A DNA stretch of 25,721 nucleotides, taken from positions 1-25,721 of the forward strand of contig CANRKE010000008.1 of NCBI GenBank assembly GCA_947631135.1. The letters are read 5' to 3'. The position numbers and the translations under genes are program-made. Each line of letters opens with the position of its first letter. Position 1 is the stretch's first letter. Positions 13,975 through 21,846 of the stretch are shown piece by piece. The DNA comes from an uncultured Bacilli bacterium (lineage in GTDB: Bacteria > Bacillota_I > Bacilli_A > RF39 > UBA660). Below the pieces are notes generated by a model. It had not been told where the DNA came from. It saw only the letters and a list, made by a program, of their open reading frames with translations, and ran no database searches.

Positions 13975-14002
13975 TTGACATTATTTTATTTAGTGATAAA
14001 AT
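13975..14002 (+). promoter_or_regulatory. Promoter of the HTH-protein gene
   Basis: -35 TTGACA (13975-13980), 16-bp spacer, -10 TAAAAT (13997-14002). The following GGAGGT site is 8 nt before ATG 14033. Confidence 0.65.
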
Positions 14003-14032
14003 TATATATGTAACTGTTGGAGGTATTATATT

Positions 14033-14791
14033 ATGGACAAACTTAATAAATTATTACAAGAGTTAGAAATCTCAAAAGTAAGATTAGCAAAATTTTTAGG
14101 TGTTTCAAGACAAATGATTTACAATTATTTTGAAGATGAAAAATTAGATAAAATGCCATCAGATAAAAAGGCAAAATTATTTAATTTATTAGAAATAGAA
14201 AGTTTAGATGATATTGATACTTTGGTAATAACTAATGAGTATTTATCTAGAGTAGCTAATAATTTAGCATCAAACAATAAAAATAATTCACAAGAATTAA
14301 TTGAAACAAATATGTCAGATACTAAACGTAAAGTTTACGAAGATATAAGTAATTTTATATTAGAAAAATTAAATGATGACGACGATGAAAGTACTACTAT
14401 TTTTGAATATTTATATCATTTTTTACAAGCTATGAATACTTCTAGAGAATTAAAATATATGTTAGCATACGTTTCTAAATCAGCTGGATTTACAGATCCA
14501 TGTGATTATAAATTTAATGAGGAACAACAATTCATATTTGAAAGTATAATGTATTCAGGTATGTCCCTATACAATAACGGTGGTGCATCAAGAAGTAAAA
14601 TAGCTGATACTCATAGAAGATGGGAAAATGAAATAGAACATAAAAAAGAGGAAACATTATCTAGAACTCAACAATTAAATACTGCTAAAGTTCAAGCACT
14701 AAAAGAATTAGGATATGATGAAATAAATGAAGAAAATGCAAGCGAAGTATTAGAAAAAATTGCAGAAATACAATCAAGATCAATAGTTTAA
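14033..14791 (+). CDS. Helix-turn-helix (XRE-like) DNA-binding protein, unknown role
   Basis: 252 aa. Residues ~1-50 look like an XRE-type helix-turn-helix (LNKLLQELEISKVRLAKFLG then VSRQMIYNYF). A linker rich in Asn and Asp follows, then a helical domain (residues ~95-250) with a conserved-looking AYVSKSAGFTDPCDY and a charged C-terminal helix. I do not recognise the second domain. A consensus promoter, a GGAGGT binding site and a good terminator bracket the gene, so it is well expressed as a single unit. It is the last gene before the gene-free gap and the AAA+ module on the other strand; regulation of that module is possible but unproven. Confidence 0.75.
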   Translation: MDKLNKLLQELEISKVRLAKFLGVSRQMIYNYFEDEKLDKMPSDKKAKLFNLLEIESLDDIDTLVITNEYLSRVANNLASNNKNNSQELIETNMSDTKRKVYEDISNFILEKLNDDDDESTTIFEYLYHFLQAMNTSRELKYMLAYVSKSAGFTDPCDYKFNEEQQFIFESIMYSGMSLYNNGGASRSKIADTHRRWENEIEHKKEETLSRTQQLNTAKVQALKELGYDEINEENASEVLEKIAEIQSRSIV

Positions 14792-14814
14792 ATAGGTTTT
14801 ATACCTATTTTTTT
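14790..14814 (+). terminator. Intrinsic terminator of the HTH gene
   Basis: AAATAGGT (14790-14797), 5-nt loop, ACCTATTT (14803-14810), then T to 14814. The stem overlaps the stop codon. Confidence 0.85.
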
Positions 14815-15530
14815 ATAATCCCCCTATCGATAGAGTAGAGGCCCCTATTTGCATATGATACACATATCTATAAAATATATTGATGTAAGTAATATTTATC
14901 TATGTTATACTAATAATTATTAAATTTATTTATTAAATAAAATATTTTAACTTGATAGAATGTATTGTAAATCAATTACTAATTATATAAATTTTATTAT
15001 TACAAATAAAATTATTTGATAAACATAAATTAATTTATATATATATATAATAAAATATTAATATATAAATTAATAAGAATAAATATTTAAATAATTTATA
15101 AAGTTTAATTAAATAATAGAATATAATGAATGATATTAGTATATAAGAATAATATATTAATCATTATACAAATAGTATAGTAGTATATAATTGATTATTA
15201 GATATATAATAAAAATATATTTATATTAAAATATCAATTAAATTAACAACTAATCGTCTTTTTATAAAATAATATTCAAGTTCTTATAATATATATTATG
15301 TTAACTTCTATATTTTGAAAATAATAATGATTAATTATATTACTTTATTCTTTTTAATAATTATATTAATATATAATTAGTTAATCTATCTACACTTACT
15401 ACTCTATCTATTAATAAATAAAAAATATAATTCTTAATTTATATTAATATCATTTATAAATTTATTTCATTATACTTGCTTATCTATAAATAATTCTATA
15501 TATCTATAATTTAAAAAAAATAAAAAAAGC
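14815..15530. other. Gene-free, extremely AT-rich gap
   Basis: About 715 bp without a credible reading frame or ribosome binding site on either strand. After a short G/C-containing start (cccctatcgatagagtagag, including the palindrome CTATCGATAG at 14824-14833) it is almost only A and T. No repeats in order, no DnaA-box cluster, no tRNA. It separates the core genes from the accessory module on the minus strand. Confidence 0.6.
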
Positions 15531-15611
15531 AAAGTAGGGGGAGTATTAATTTTTTTAGCTAAATTATTATTTTAAGTTAAATTGAATTTTATACTTCCCC
15601 TAGCCTTTTTT
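15531..15611. terminator. Long-loop bidirectional terminator
   Basis: AAAGTAGGGGGAGTAT (15531-15546) pairs with ATACTTCCCCTAGCCTTT (from 15591) with small mismatches. On the minus strand it is followed by TTTTTTTATTTTTTTT (to 15512); on the plus strand six T follow (15606-15611). It ends the minus-strand gene at 15622. Confidence 0.6.
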
Positions 15612-15621
15612 GTTAATTATT

Positions 15622-16272
15622 TTATTTCAAAAGCTTTTTTTTAATTAAAGAATTTGTTTGAACTTGCTCAATTTTTTCACCATATATTGTAAAAAGTTCA
15701 CCATTTTTCATATAAGTATTTTCTTGCATTTCTGTTATTTCATCACAAAATTCATTTAATATGTTTTCATTATTAGAAAAAATTAACTCGTGTTTTTGTT
15801 TTGTATAACCATAATATAAATGTGTATATTGATTATTTGGTTTAGTAACACCTGCAAATAATGTATTGTTAGCCCTACTCCAAATTACGGAACAAAAATG
15901 CATATAGTCTTTTAATTCTTTAAACATTCTAGTTCCATGAATACCATATTTACGAGGTATTAAAAAATGATAATGATCAGGATCACTAATATAATACCAA
16001 GAATTGAAGGATTTTATATTTGCTATTTTTATTTCATCTTGATTATAGCCACTAACAGATACAAGCCCAGCATATTCATGATAATATGGCTCTCTATCAT
16101 ATATATATTCGTTATGTGAAATTTTTGCAAGAATTGTATTACCAATTGTTTCCTTTTTAACCGTATATTCTTTTGGACATATACTTTTTAATGCACTAAT
16201 TATATTATCATGGCTTATTTCTGTTCCACTATATGCTATAAAATATTGTCCACTTTGTTTAGTATCTTTCAT
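15622..16272 (-). CDS. Stand-alone copy of the AAA+ protein's N-terminal domain
   Basis: 216 aa with no recognised domain. It matches residues 1-~213 of the AAA+ protein at 17232-18920 and ends just where that protein's helical linker begins. The match is uneven. Residues 1-14 (SGQYFIAY…) and ~120-200 (YMHFCSVI…, YTHLYYGYTKQ, FSNNENILNEFCDE, MQENTYMKNGE) are nearly identical, while ~15-115 are clearly diverged. The 80 bp upstream are also duplicated (16273-16352 against 18921-19003). The start is ATG 16272 with AGGGGG 7-8 nt upstream. Frame and binding site are intact, so it is probably a functional paralogue made by partial duplication, perhaps a partner or competitor of the AAA+ protein. 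Confidence 0.75.
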   Translation of the reverse strand: MKDTKQSGQYFIAYSGTEISHDNIISALKSICPKEYTVKKETIGNTILAKISHNEYIYDREPYYHEYAGLVSVSGYNQDEIKIANIKSFNSWYYISDPDHYHFLIPRKYGIHGTRMFKELKDYMHFCSVIWSRANNTLFAGVTKPNNQYTHLYYGYTKQKHELIFSNNENILNEFCDEITEMQENTYMKNGELFTIYGEKIEQVQTNSLIKKKLLK

Positions 16273-16353
16273 TCAAAATCCCCCTACCTATTTTTTTCTG
16301 AAATATAGTTATATACTAACATAATTTTGTGTATTTGTATAACATTATTTATT
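16273..16353 (-). repeat. Duplicated upstream block, copy 2
   Basis: About 80 bp closely matching 18921-19003. Shared parts include taataaataatg, acaaaattatgttagtat, aactatatttc and the aggggga binding site. It contains the stop codon of the vWA-like gene and presumably the promoter of the 216-aa gene. No clear -35/-10 pair could be fixed. Confidence 0.75.
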
Positions 16354-17229
16354 AAATTTTTTAATTTTTTTTAATTCAAAATCTTTATCTGATTGTTGAT
16401 TAATATATTCAAAAAGATTATTAGCATCTTCAATTATGTCTATACCACGAATATTTAATTCATCAATAGTAGGTATAACAATATCATTTTTATTAAGTTC
16501 AATTATTTGTCTTATAGTAGATATATCGCTGGGTATACCATAGTTTCTAGCCCAACCATAGTTTGTTGCATCTTTAGTTTCTTCAATAAGTCTAAAATTT
16601 AATCTTCTGATCCAAGATGGATGGCATAATGGAAAATACAATTTTTGTGGATTTAATCTTTCATTTTCCCGTTTTAATATAAACTCACTAAAATGCATTT
16701 GTGAACCTATTGTGGACATTTCAAATAAATGCAAATCAACACTATATCCAAGACTTTCTAATATTTCAACTAAAGTTAAAACTATAGCCCCACGATTATA
16801 TATAGATTCTGAGGGTGTATCACCACGAAATGATGTATTCAAATATATGTCCAATTTTTTTCTTCTTGCACTTACTTTATTTAACATAGAAAGTGGATTA
16901 CCCTCCAAATATGCTTTTACATCTGGAACGTAACCAATATAATCATTATACTGTTTATTCCTTTTAGATGAGATTTTAACATATTTTTCTAATTGTAATT
17001 TTAATTGAATTAATTTATTAAAATTATCGTGATAACCATATAAACATAAATCCATAGCCTCATCAAGTGAACGAGTTTGTGTAAAATCATAACTCTCACT
17101 AATACTAGATGGATCTGAAAAAACATTAGAACACACATTATTACTTTTTAAAAAATCTATAAATTCACTTAAGGAATAAAATATATAGTGCATTACATCA
17201 TATCCATTTTTATTATAATATCTATACAT
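16345..17229 (-). CDS. vWA-like partner protein of the AAA+ ATPase
   Basis: 294 aa, starting 2 bp after the AAA+ stop, so probably translated by coupling. The core PDVKAYLEGNPLSM (102-115), KLDIYLNTSFRG (125-136), NRGAIVLTLVEILESLGYSV (145-164) and LHLFEMS resembles the partner proteins that phages and integrative elements encode next to CobS/MoxR-like ATPases (DUF7192-like). The middle has the strand-helix-strand order of a von Willebrand A fold, with LNTSFRG where a DxSxS metal site would be, so the metal site looks degenerate. No catalytic residue stands out. A substrate adaptor for the AAA+ ring is the simplest role. Confidence 0.65.
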   Translation of the reverse strand: MYRYYNKNGYDVMHYIFYSLSEFIDFLKSNNVCSNVFSDPSSISESYDFTQTRSLDEAMDLCLYGYHDNFNKLIQLKLQLEKYVKISSKRNKQYNDYIGYVPDVKAYLEGNPLSMLNKVSARRKKLDIYLNTSFRGDTPSESIYNRGAIVLTLVEILESLGYSVDLHLFEMSTIGSQMHFSEFILKRENERLNPQKLYFPLCHPSWIRRLNFRLIEETKDATNYGWARNYGIPSDISTIRQIIELNKNDIVIPTIDELNIRGIDIIEDANNLFEYINQQSDKDFELKKIKKFNK

Positions 17230-17231
17230 AA

Positions 17232-18920
17232 TTATCTGTTTAACCTTAATCTTTTTATTCCATCAAAATATTTATTTCTTGATGAAACATTTTTCATGTT
17301 ACCTATAATAGTATTAATATCATCTTGACTTAAATTTTTAATAACATTAGAAGTTAATGTGTGTTCAACAGGAATTCCATTTATTTCTTTTTTATATACT
17401 TTACCAATTCCACGAGTAGATACTATATGAGGAATTTTAGTTTGGTACACGGCATTTCTAAATGCCCACATAAATTGTAAAACTTCATCATTTGGATATA
17501 ATGCTTGTTCTAATTTTGTATCATAATCAAAGAAAATATTATCAAATCTATCTAATGTTGCTCCATCTAATGCTTGACGTCCAACATATTGTAAATCAGA
17601 ACCTTTACCCCAAGTATTGGCTGCAGCAACTATTCTAAAATCTGGGTGTCTATCAATAGTTTCGTGAGGAAATGCCATATAACCATTTGCTAGAGCAGAG
17701 TTTATTACTATTAGTGCAGACGGATCAGAGTTATCAATTTCATCTAAAAAGAATAATCCACCATTTTTAAATGCTTTATAAAACTCTGTATCTCTATAAT
17801 TACCACCTGCATCAATAAATCCTGTTAGTTTAAATTCATTAGAAGCATTATTTGTATAATACATTTTAAGTCCTAATGCTTGGGCTACTTGTGAAACTGA
17901 AACATTTTTACCACTACCTGCCGGACCAATTAGCATAATTGGTTCATCTAATTGTACTTGTGATAAAATTTGTTCAAATTTTTCGTGATAAAAACCACCA
18001 CTAGTTTGACCTAAAACTGTATCATTTAACTTAACAATATGCACAACCGGAACATTTACCTTTTTAGTATATTCTTCAAGTTTTTTATCAAATAATTCAT
18101 TAATTTTATTGATTATGTCATTTTCTAAATCAAATTCTTCAATAACTTTTTTTATAATTAATAAAATTTGTTTTTGAGTTTCGTTATCTAGTTCTTTTAA
18201 TATATCACTTATTTTCTTCTTTGGATCATCAGATGACAAATAATCTTTTATATTATTCTCAATTTTTGTTCTAATTGTCTTATTTTGTCTAGTTTTTTTA
18301 ATCAATGGAGTAGTTTTATCTTTATCAATTTTTTCACCATCTAATGTATAAAACTCACCATTTTTCATATAGGTATTTTCTTGCATTTCAATTATTTCAT
18401 CACAAAATTCATTTAATATATTTTCATTATTTGAAAACATTAATTCGTGATTTTGTTTTGTATAGCCATAATATAAATGAGTATATTGACTATTAGGTTT
18501 AGTAACACCTGCAATTATTGTATCATTTCTATTACAAATAACAGAACAAAAATGCATATATTCACTTAATATTTTAAACACTTTTTCACGCTCACTACTA
18601 AACGTATAATTAATTAATAAATGGTAACTATCGGAATCAAGTTTATTAAATGGTGATAAAATACTAATTGCACTTTCAATTTCATCTTGATTATAGCCAT
18701 TTACTGTTAAAATACATGTGTTGCTATTCCAATAAGGCTCTTTGACTGCTACATATTCATCATAAACAATTTTCGCAAAAACTAAATTATCGCCCGTTTT
18801 ATAATTTACTGTATAACCACTAGGACATTTTTTTCTTAAAGCACTTATAATATCGGTATATCTAAATTCTCTACCTTTATATGCTATAAAATATTGTCCA
18901 CTTTGTTCAGTATCTTCCAT
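17232..18920 (-). CDS. MoxR/CobS-like AAA+ ATPase with novel N-terminal domain
   Basis: 562 aa. Residues 1-~205 are a domain of unknown function shared with the 216-aa gene. Residues ~205-305 are a Lys/Glu-rich helical linker. From ~315 on is an AAA+ ATPase: Walker A GPAGSGKN at 332-339 (Asn replaces the usual Thr/Ser, as in phage-type CobS-like ATPases), the NEFKLTGFIDAGGNYRDTEF insert, Walker B FFLDEID at 390-396, sensor AAANTWG and an arginine-finger-like ALDGATLDRFD. Such ATPases work as rings with a vWA-type partner, here the next gene. ATG 18920 has AGGGGG upstream. Sequence style suggests phage or mobile-element origin; function unknown. Confidence 0.85.
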   Translation of the reverse strand: MEDTEQSGQYFIAYKGREFRYTDIISALRKKCPSGYTVNYKTGDNLVFAKIVYDEYVAVKEPYWNSNTCILTVNGYNQDEIESAISILSPFNKLDSDSYHLLINYTFSSEREKVFKILSEYMHFCSVICNRNDTIIAGVTKPNSQYTHLYYGYTKQNHELMFSNNENILNEFCDEIIEMQENTYMKNGEFYTLDGEKIDKDKTTPLIKKTRQNKTIRTKIENNIKDYLSSDDPKKKISDILKELDNETQKQILLIIKKVIEEFDLENDIINKINELFDKKLEEYTKKVNVPVVHIVKLNDTVLGQTSGGFYHEKFEQILSQVQLDEPIMLIGPAGSGKNVSVSQVAQALGLKMYYTNNASNEFKLTGFIDAGGNYRDTEFYKAFKNGGLFFLDEIDNSDPSALIVINSALANGYMAFPHETIDRHPDFRIVAAANTWGKGSDLQYVGRQALDGATLDRFDNIFFDYDTKLEQALYPNDEVLQFMWAFRNAVYQTKIPHIVSTRGIGKVYKKEINGIPVEHTLTSNVIKNLSQDDINTIIGNMKNVSSRNKYFDGIKRLRLNR

Positions 18921-19003
18921 ACAATATTCCCCCTAACCTATTTTTCCAGAAATATAGTTAATATACTAACATAATTTTGTGCATTTGTACAGCATTATTT
19001 ATT
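18921..19003 (-). repeat. Duplicated upstream block, copy 1
   Basis: Non-coding block between the DUF1848 stop and the AAA+ start, closely matching 16273-16353. Both copies carry an imperfect dyad (TGTACAAATGCACA here, TATACAAATACACA in the other) that could be a regulator site. Confidence 0.75.
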
Positions 19004-19892
19004 AATTTTTTCTAGGTTTTAAGATATCATTTTTTTCTAATTTACCTATAATCATTGTAGAATTACTATCATGTTCTTTTAAATTAGATTGTATTTTATT
19101 TTCATCATAATTAGCATAGCAATATTTACACATATGATTGCATATATTATAAGCACCTATATCAACCATTTCAACACAATTACAATTTGTTCTTCCTCTA
19201 GCCTTCCATTTTTTTAAATTAGTTTTACCAGTTAATCTAAAAGCTAAATTCAAATCAACACAATCACGTTTTATAAATCCATATTCAATAAGATTATTAT
19301 CTTCTGCACATGTTTGTACAGTCATACCATGTTTTTTAGCTATATTACTAAAATTAACACCAATTTTTTCATAATCATCACTATTAAGTTTTTTAATTTT
19401 TAATATATTCATATTCTTTCTAACATTTTTATAATCATCAACAAATGATATAATTATATGTTTTACATAACCATCTAATACACTACATATTTTATTAAAT
19501 GCTTTAATATGATAATCTATTGTATATCTATCATTAACTAATATTGGATCATATCTAACATATATATAATCACTACCAATAATATTTGATATTTTTTTAA
19601 TACCATCAATTACATTTTTCTTATCTATTACATTAGGTTCAATATCTTTATGATATGGAGTTAGTGTAATATGAAATAGGATAGGTTTATCAATTTTATT
19701 AAGATATTTAATTATTGGATTAGGATTTTTAGTACAGAATACAATCGCTTCTACATCATCAAAATATATTCTATTGACTAATTTAGGATAAAAAGGATTT
19801 CGTACATCTACAAATCCTTCATTATATCTATTAATAAACCATTGTGTATGAAAAGCAACAATATCGCATCTTCCACTTACATTTAATATCAT
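19002..19892 (-). CDS. DUF1848 family protein (radical-SAM-like Cys motif)
   Basis: 296 aa. The start MILNVSGRCDIVAFHTQWF, then GFVDVRNPFYPKLVNRI, VFCTKNPNPI and FHITLTPYHKDIEPN, follows DUF1848 proteins closely, a radical-SAM-like TIM-barrel family of unknown reaction. Unusually for radical SAM enzymes, but typical for DUF1848, the C-x3-C-x2-C motif is near the C-terminus (C251, C255, C258 in CNHMCKYC), preceded by further Cys in TNCNCVEMVDIG. Its ATG overlaps the DUF4186 stop by 4 nt (ATGA), so the two are co-translated at the end of the smc-xseAB operon. A redox or modification role shared with DUF4186 is likely but unproven. Confidence 0.88.
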   Translation of the reverse strand: MILNVSGRCDIVAFHTQWFINRYNEGFVDVRNPFYPKLVNRIYFDDVEAIVFCTKNPNPIIKYLNKIDKPILFHITLTPYHKDIEPNVIDKKNVIDGIKKISNIIGSDYIYVRYDPILVNDRYTIDYHIKAFNKICSVLDGYVKHIIISFVDDYKNVRKNMNILKIKKLNSDDYEKIGVNFSNIAKKHGMTVQTCAEDNNLIEYGFIKRDCVDLNLAFRLTGKTNLKKWKARGRTNCNCVEMVDIGAYNICNHMCKYCYANYDENKIQSNLKEHDSNSTMIIGKLEKNDILKPRKN

Positions 19893-20263
19893 ATACTATC
19901 CCCTACTTCAATTTGAATTTTAATCCATGCCATAATAAGACCAACAATATATTTGATTTCTCTATCAGATAACTTTTTATTTTTAGCTATCTTATGCCAT
20001 TTAAATAGACATGATCTACAACAACAAGCAGTTGCATGTTGAGCAATAAATACAGGATGACCCAAAAACGGTGTTTGCTTACCATCGTTAGGAATATATT
20101 GAGGTGCTAATCTCTTATTAATAAAATCATAAGCATGTTCTTCAATTACATCTAATCCTTTATTTTTAATATATTCTAAATCTTTATTACTAAGCCTAAA
20201 TTTACTTCTAAATTTAGATTTACTTAATCTATATAAAATATTATCATACATATTATTCTTCAA
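19889..20263 (-). CDS. DUF4186 family protein
   Basis: 124 aa. The family signature is clear: SKFRSKFRLSNKD near the start, RLAPQYIPNDGKQTPFLGHP, VFIAQHATACCCRSCLFKWH with a Cys cluster, and LIMAWI near the end. The Cys/His pattern (CCCRSC…WH) suggests a metal site. Function is unknown. The start overlaps the xseB 3' end by 11 nt and the TGA stop overlaps the DUF1848 start, so it lies within a tightly packed operon. The TGA stop is evidence for the standard genetic code. Confidence 0.88.
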   Translation of the reverse strand: MKNNMYDNILYRLSKSKFRSKFRLSNKDLEYIKNKGLDVIEEHAYDFINKRLAPQYIPNDGKQTPFLGHPVFIAQHATACCCRSCLFKWHKIAKNKKLSDREIKYIVGLIMAWIKIQIEVGDSI

Positions 20264-20477
20264 CTTTAAAATCTTCTAATGTATTATTCTCAGTTAATAT
20301 TTTATTTACAACTTCTTCAGCATTTTTAAGTTTATCACTACATTCATGAGCTAATTCCATAGCATGTGTATATTTATTTATTGCATCATCTAGATTAACA
20401 TTACCACTTTCTAATTCTTTTACAATTAATTCTAATTCTTTAATTTTTTCTTCAAATGTTTTTTCTTTCTTATCCAT
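20253..20477 (-). CDS. xseB: Exodeoxyribonuclease VII small subunit
   Basis: 74 aa, the usual size. The family core TFEEKIKELELIVKELESGN, NLDDAINKYTHAMELAHEC and KLKNAEEVV is intact and forms the two helices that wrap XseA. It overlaps the 3' end of xseA by 8 nt. With XseA it makes the nuclease that degrades single-stranded DNA to short oligonucleotides. Confidence 0.95.
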   Translation of the reverse strand: MDKKEKTFEEKIKELELIVKELESGNVNLDDAINKYTHAMELAHECSDKLKNAEEVVNKILTENNTLEDFKVEE

Positions 20478-21840
20478 TATTCTTTACCTCTTTCTTTGAT
20501 TTCTTAATTTTTATTACTTTAGAGTTTATTATACCATTATTAACTTCTATTTCTATTTCATCATCGACTTTAATATCTTTTATAGTAATACACTTATTAT
20601 CTTTCTTTACAATACCATATCCTCTTTTTAATGCACTCATAGGATTTAATACTTCCAATTTTGAAATATTATTTACAAATAAAGATTTATTATTATTTAG
20701 TACATTTTTTATATTATAATTTATTGTAGTAATCAACTGATTTAAATTAATAGCTTTTTTCTCATAAATTGATTTAGGATTATTCAATGTATAATTGTTT
20801 AATAAACTATTCAAATTACTTTTAAACATATCTATTTTATTTAATATATTATTATTTAATTTTTCTATTAAATTATCTAAATTTTGTTCTTTTACTTCAT
20901 ACATTGCCATTGGATTTTTTAAAACATATGAATTAATATATTTATTTAAAAGTAAATGTAAGTAATCCATTTTTTTATTCATTGCTTCCCTACTTCTTAT
21001 CTTTACTTGATCTAAATAAGTCAACATATCATACATATTAGGTACTGCCATTTCTGCAGCTCCTGTTGGGGTTGGAGCACGTAAATCAGCAACAAAATCA
21101 GATATTGTAAAATCAATTTCATGACCGACTGCACTTATAATTGGTATCTTACTTTCGTATATTGCACGAGCAACAATTTCTTCATTGAAAGCCCATAAAT
21201 CTTCAATGCTACCTCCCCCCCTACCAACAATTAATGTATCAATATCATATTCCTGTGCTTTATTTATTTGTTTTACAATTGATGGTGCTGCACCTTCACC
21301 TTGAACTAGTGCTGGAAAAAGAATAGTTGATGCTAGAGGAAATCTTCTTTTAATAGTCGATAAAATATCTTTTATTGCAGCTCCTGTTGGAGCAGTTACT
21401 ATACCTATTTTTTTAGGTATTTTAGGTATTTTCTTTTTATGTTCTGGATTAAATAATCCTTCTTTACTTAGTTTTTCTTTTAATTGTTCAAATGCAATAT
21501 ATAAATTTCCTACTCCATCTTCTACCATATCTGTAACATATACTTGATAACTACCACTAGATTCATAAACACTAATCTTACCTTGTACAAGTACTTTCAT
21601 ACCATCAATTGGTTTAAATTTTATTTTATTAGCATTGAAAGAAAACATTATTGCATTAATTTTTGATTCTTCATCTTTTAAACTAAAGTACCAATGTCCT
21701 CTTGAGTGTGCTTTAAAATTTGATATTTCACCTTTTAAATATACATGTTGTAGATGACTATTATTATCAAATACTTTTTTTAAATATCTATTAATTACTG
21801 ATATAGTAACATATTTTGATGTATCTATTTTATCGTTCAT
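20470..21840 (-). CDS. xseA: Exodeoxyribonuclease VII large subunit
   Basis: 456 aa, full length. An N-terminal OB-fold (~1-110: SVINRYLKKVFD, YLKGEISNFKAHSRGHWYFS, LKDEESKINAIMF) is followed by the catalytic domain with GIVTAPTGAAIKDI, VGRGGGSIEDLWAFNEE and SAVGHEIDFTISD, then ADLRAPTPTGAAE. Long helices from ~270 to 400 form the coiled-coil arm that binds XseB, and the C-terminus has the usual LKRGYGIV. It starts 6 bp after the smc stop. Encoding with smc gives the operon a chromosome maintenance and repair theme. Confidence 0.97.
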   Translation of the reverse strand: MNDKIDTSKYVTISVINRYLKKVFDNNSHLQHVYLKGEISNFKAHSRGHWYFSLKDEESKINAIMFSFNANKIKFKPIDGMKVLVQGKISVYESSGSYQVYVTDMVEDGVGNLYIAFEQLKEKLSKEGLFNPEHKKKIPKIPKKIGIVTAPTGAAIKDILSTIKRRFPLASTILFPALVQGEGAAPSIVKQINKAQEYDIDTLIVGRGGGSIEDLWAFNEEIVARAIYESKIPIISAVGHEIDFTISDFVADLRAPTPTGAAEMAVPNMYDMLTYLDQVKIRSREAMNKKMDYLHLLLNKYINSYVLKNPMAMYEVKEQNLDNLIEKLNNNILNKIDMFKSNLNSLLNNYTLNNPKSIYEKKAINLNQLITTINYNIKNVLNNNKSLFVNNISKLEVLNPMSALKRGYGIVKKDNKCITIKDIKVDDEIEIEVNNGIINSKVIKIKKSKKEVKNNG

Positions 21841-21846
21841 TACTAC

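Noticed and set aside
14815..15530. Replication origin in the AT-rich gap
   Set aside because: No cluster of TTATCCACA-type DnaA boxes and no dnaA or dnaN nearby.
15622..16272. 216-aa gene as a decayed fragment of the AAA+ gene
   Set aside because: It has its own intact upstream block, binding site, undisturbed frame and terminator, so a functional paralogue is more likely, though a recent truncated copy cannot be fully excluded.
20456..20719. 87-aa frame on the plus strand opposite xseA
   Set aside because: Shadow frame; its hydrophobic look comes from complement of Lys/Asn-rich coding sequence. The same applies to small frames at 1030-1248, 10454-10696, 16712-16933 and 24635-24877.
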